Positions 5,891 through 6,293 of a stretch of DNA of 6,293 nucleotides are shown here, piece by piece. The stretch covers positions 1 through 6,293 of the forward strand of contig CAZRBG010000127.1 in NCBI GenBank assembly GCA_964598225.1. Direction: 5' to 3'. The position numbers were made by a program, and so were the translations under genes. Position 1 is the stretch's first letter. Every line of letters starts with the position of its first letter. The notes under the pieces are model-generated. The model made no database searches. It worked only from the letters and a program-made list of their open reading frames with translations, and was not told where the DNA came from. The DNA is from SG8-4 sp964598225 (lineage in GTDB: Bacteria; Planctomycetota; Phycisphaerae; Sedimentisphaerales; Anaerobacaceae).

Positions 5891-6293
5891 ATGAACAAAA
5901 CAACGGTGTCATCGGTGATAATCGCTTTGTCGATTATCTCTGTATCGTGCAATCACCCAACTCAAGCCGCCGAGAGCGTGACCTTACAGAATCGTCAGCT
6001 TCTTGTCACATTCGACGATTCGGACGCAGTCCTAGGGACTCCTTACGGAGGACCACGTCTGAGTAGCGTAAGGCATCTTGCTACAGACTACACCTATTCG
6101 ATCAGTAACGACCAGCACGTAATGCTGGCGCTGGTCCGGCCGGAATCGATTCATGATCCTAGCTTAGACGTGACCTATGATTTGCAGGATCAGTTTAAGC
6201 CTAAAGACGTCAGCGTAAGCGGCGAGAAGACAAAGGCCGTGTTCGAATTCGAAAACCCGGCTTTGCAGGTCGAGGTTATCTACACTCTCAGTG
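5891..6293 (+). CDS. Secreted or lipoprotein precursor, glycan-enzyme-like N-terminus, 3' end outside the window
   Basis: An ATG with a Shine-Dalgarno site opens a frame with no stop up to the window edge (134 complete codons). Residues 1-20, MNKTTVSSVIIALSIISVSC, form a signal peptide. Cys20 in ISVSC could be lipidated, though the box is not ideal; cleavage after TQAA (24-27) is the alternative. The mature part begins ESVTLQNRQLLVTFDDSDA, followed by RLSSVRHLATDYTYSI. This strand pattern resembles the N-terminal beta-sandwich of secreted glycoside hydrolases, in which the chain opens 'L-x-N-x-x-L-x-V-x-F'. Only this first beta-rich part is visible, so no function is assigned. It is transcribed away from the glycosidase-like operon and may share regulation with it from the short gap between them. 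Confidence 0.85.
   Translation, partial: MNKTTVSSVIIALSIISVSCNHPTQAAESVTLQNRQLLVTFDDSDAVLGTPYGGPRLSSVRHLATDYTYSISNDQHVMLALVRPESIHDPSLDVTYDLQDQFKPKDVSVSGEKTKAVFEFENPALQVEVIYTLS

Noticed and set aside
1..6293. CRISPR array or defence system
   Set aside because: No regularly spaced direct repeats and no nuclease, toxin or Cas-like protein in any frame I read.

Overview
The window looks like bacterial chromosome from a member of the Planctomycetota or a related PVC-type lineage. This is an inference, not a database result. It rests on the style of the tyrosine recombinase with its long polar tail running into a tRNA, and on the large secreted six-hairpin-glycosidase-like protein with N-terminal beta-domains. 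The paired lipoprotein-like or secreted polysaccharide-type genes point the same way.

Left region (1-1033): a tyrosine recombinase (integrase) gene, open at the left edge, runs rightward and ends inside the 5' end of a tRNA-Arg(CCT) gene. Its stop codon TAG is bases 8-10 of the tRNA. A near-consensus sigma70-type promoter for the tRNA (TTGACA, 18 bp, TATACT) lies inside the last codons of the integrase. An 8-bp perfect inverted repeat with a 7-bp spacer is centred just behind the -10 box. This is the edge of an integrated element, with an unusual geometry: the integrase lies on the 5' side of the tRNA.

Middle region (1034-1604): no intact gene. The minus strand holds a stop-free stretch that reads toward the tRNA 3' end and resembles a decayed integrase tail. 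There is also an imperfect long inverted repeat at 1341-1432.

Right region (1605-5856, minus strand): an apparent three-gene operon read leftward. It starts with a small galactose-binding-like (jelly-roll) ORF that may lack its 5' end. Next is a 960-residue secreted six-hairpin-glycosidase-like protein, and last a TauE/SafE (TSUP) anion exporter. The second gene's ATG overlaps the first gene's stop (ATGA), but the signal peptide that ATG opens is one frame away from the main ORF. The TSUP gene's conserved C-terminus is also one frame off, after a run of four G. Both lesions look like the loss of one base, so the operon is either decaying or carries assembly indels. Together the genes suggest extracellular handling of a complex, perhaps sulfated or sulfonated, glycan with export of a sulfur anion; the substrate is not readable from the sequence.

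Far right (5891-6293): a divergent gene for a secreted or lipoprotein precursor, with a clear Shine-Dalgarno sequence, runs off the window.
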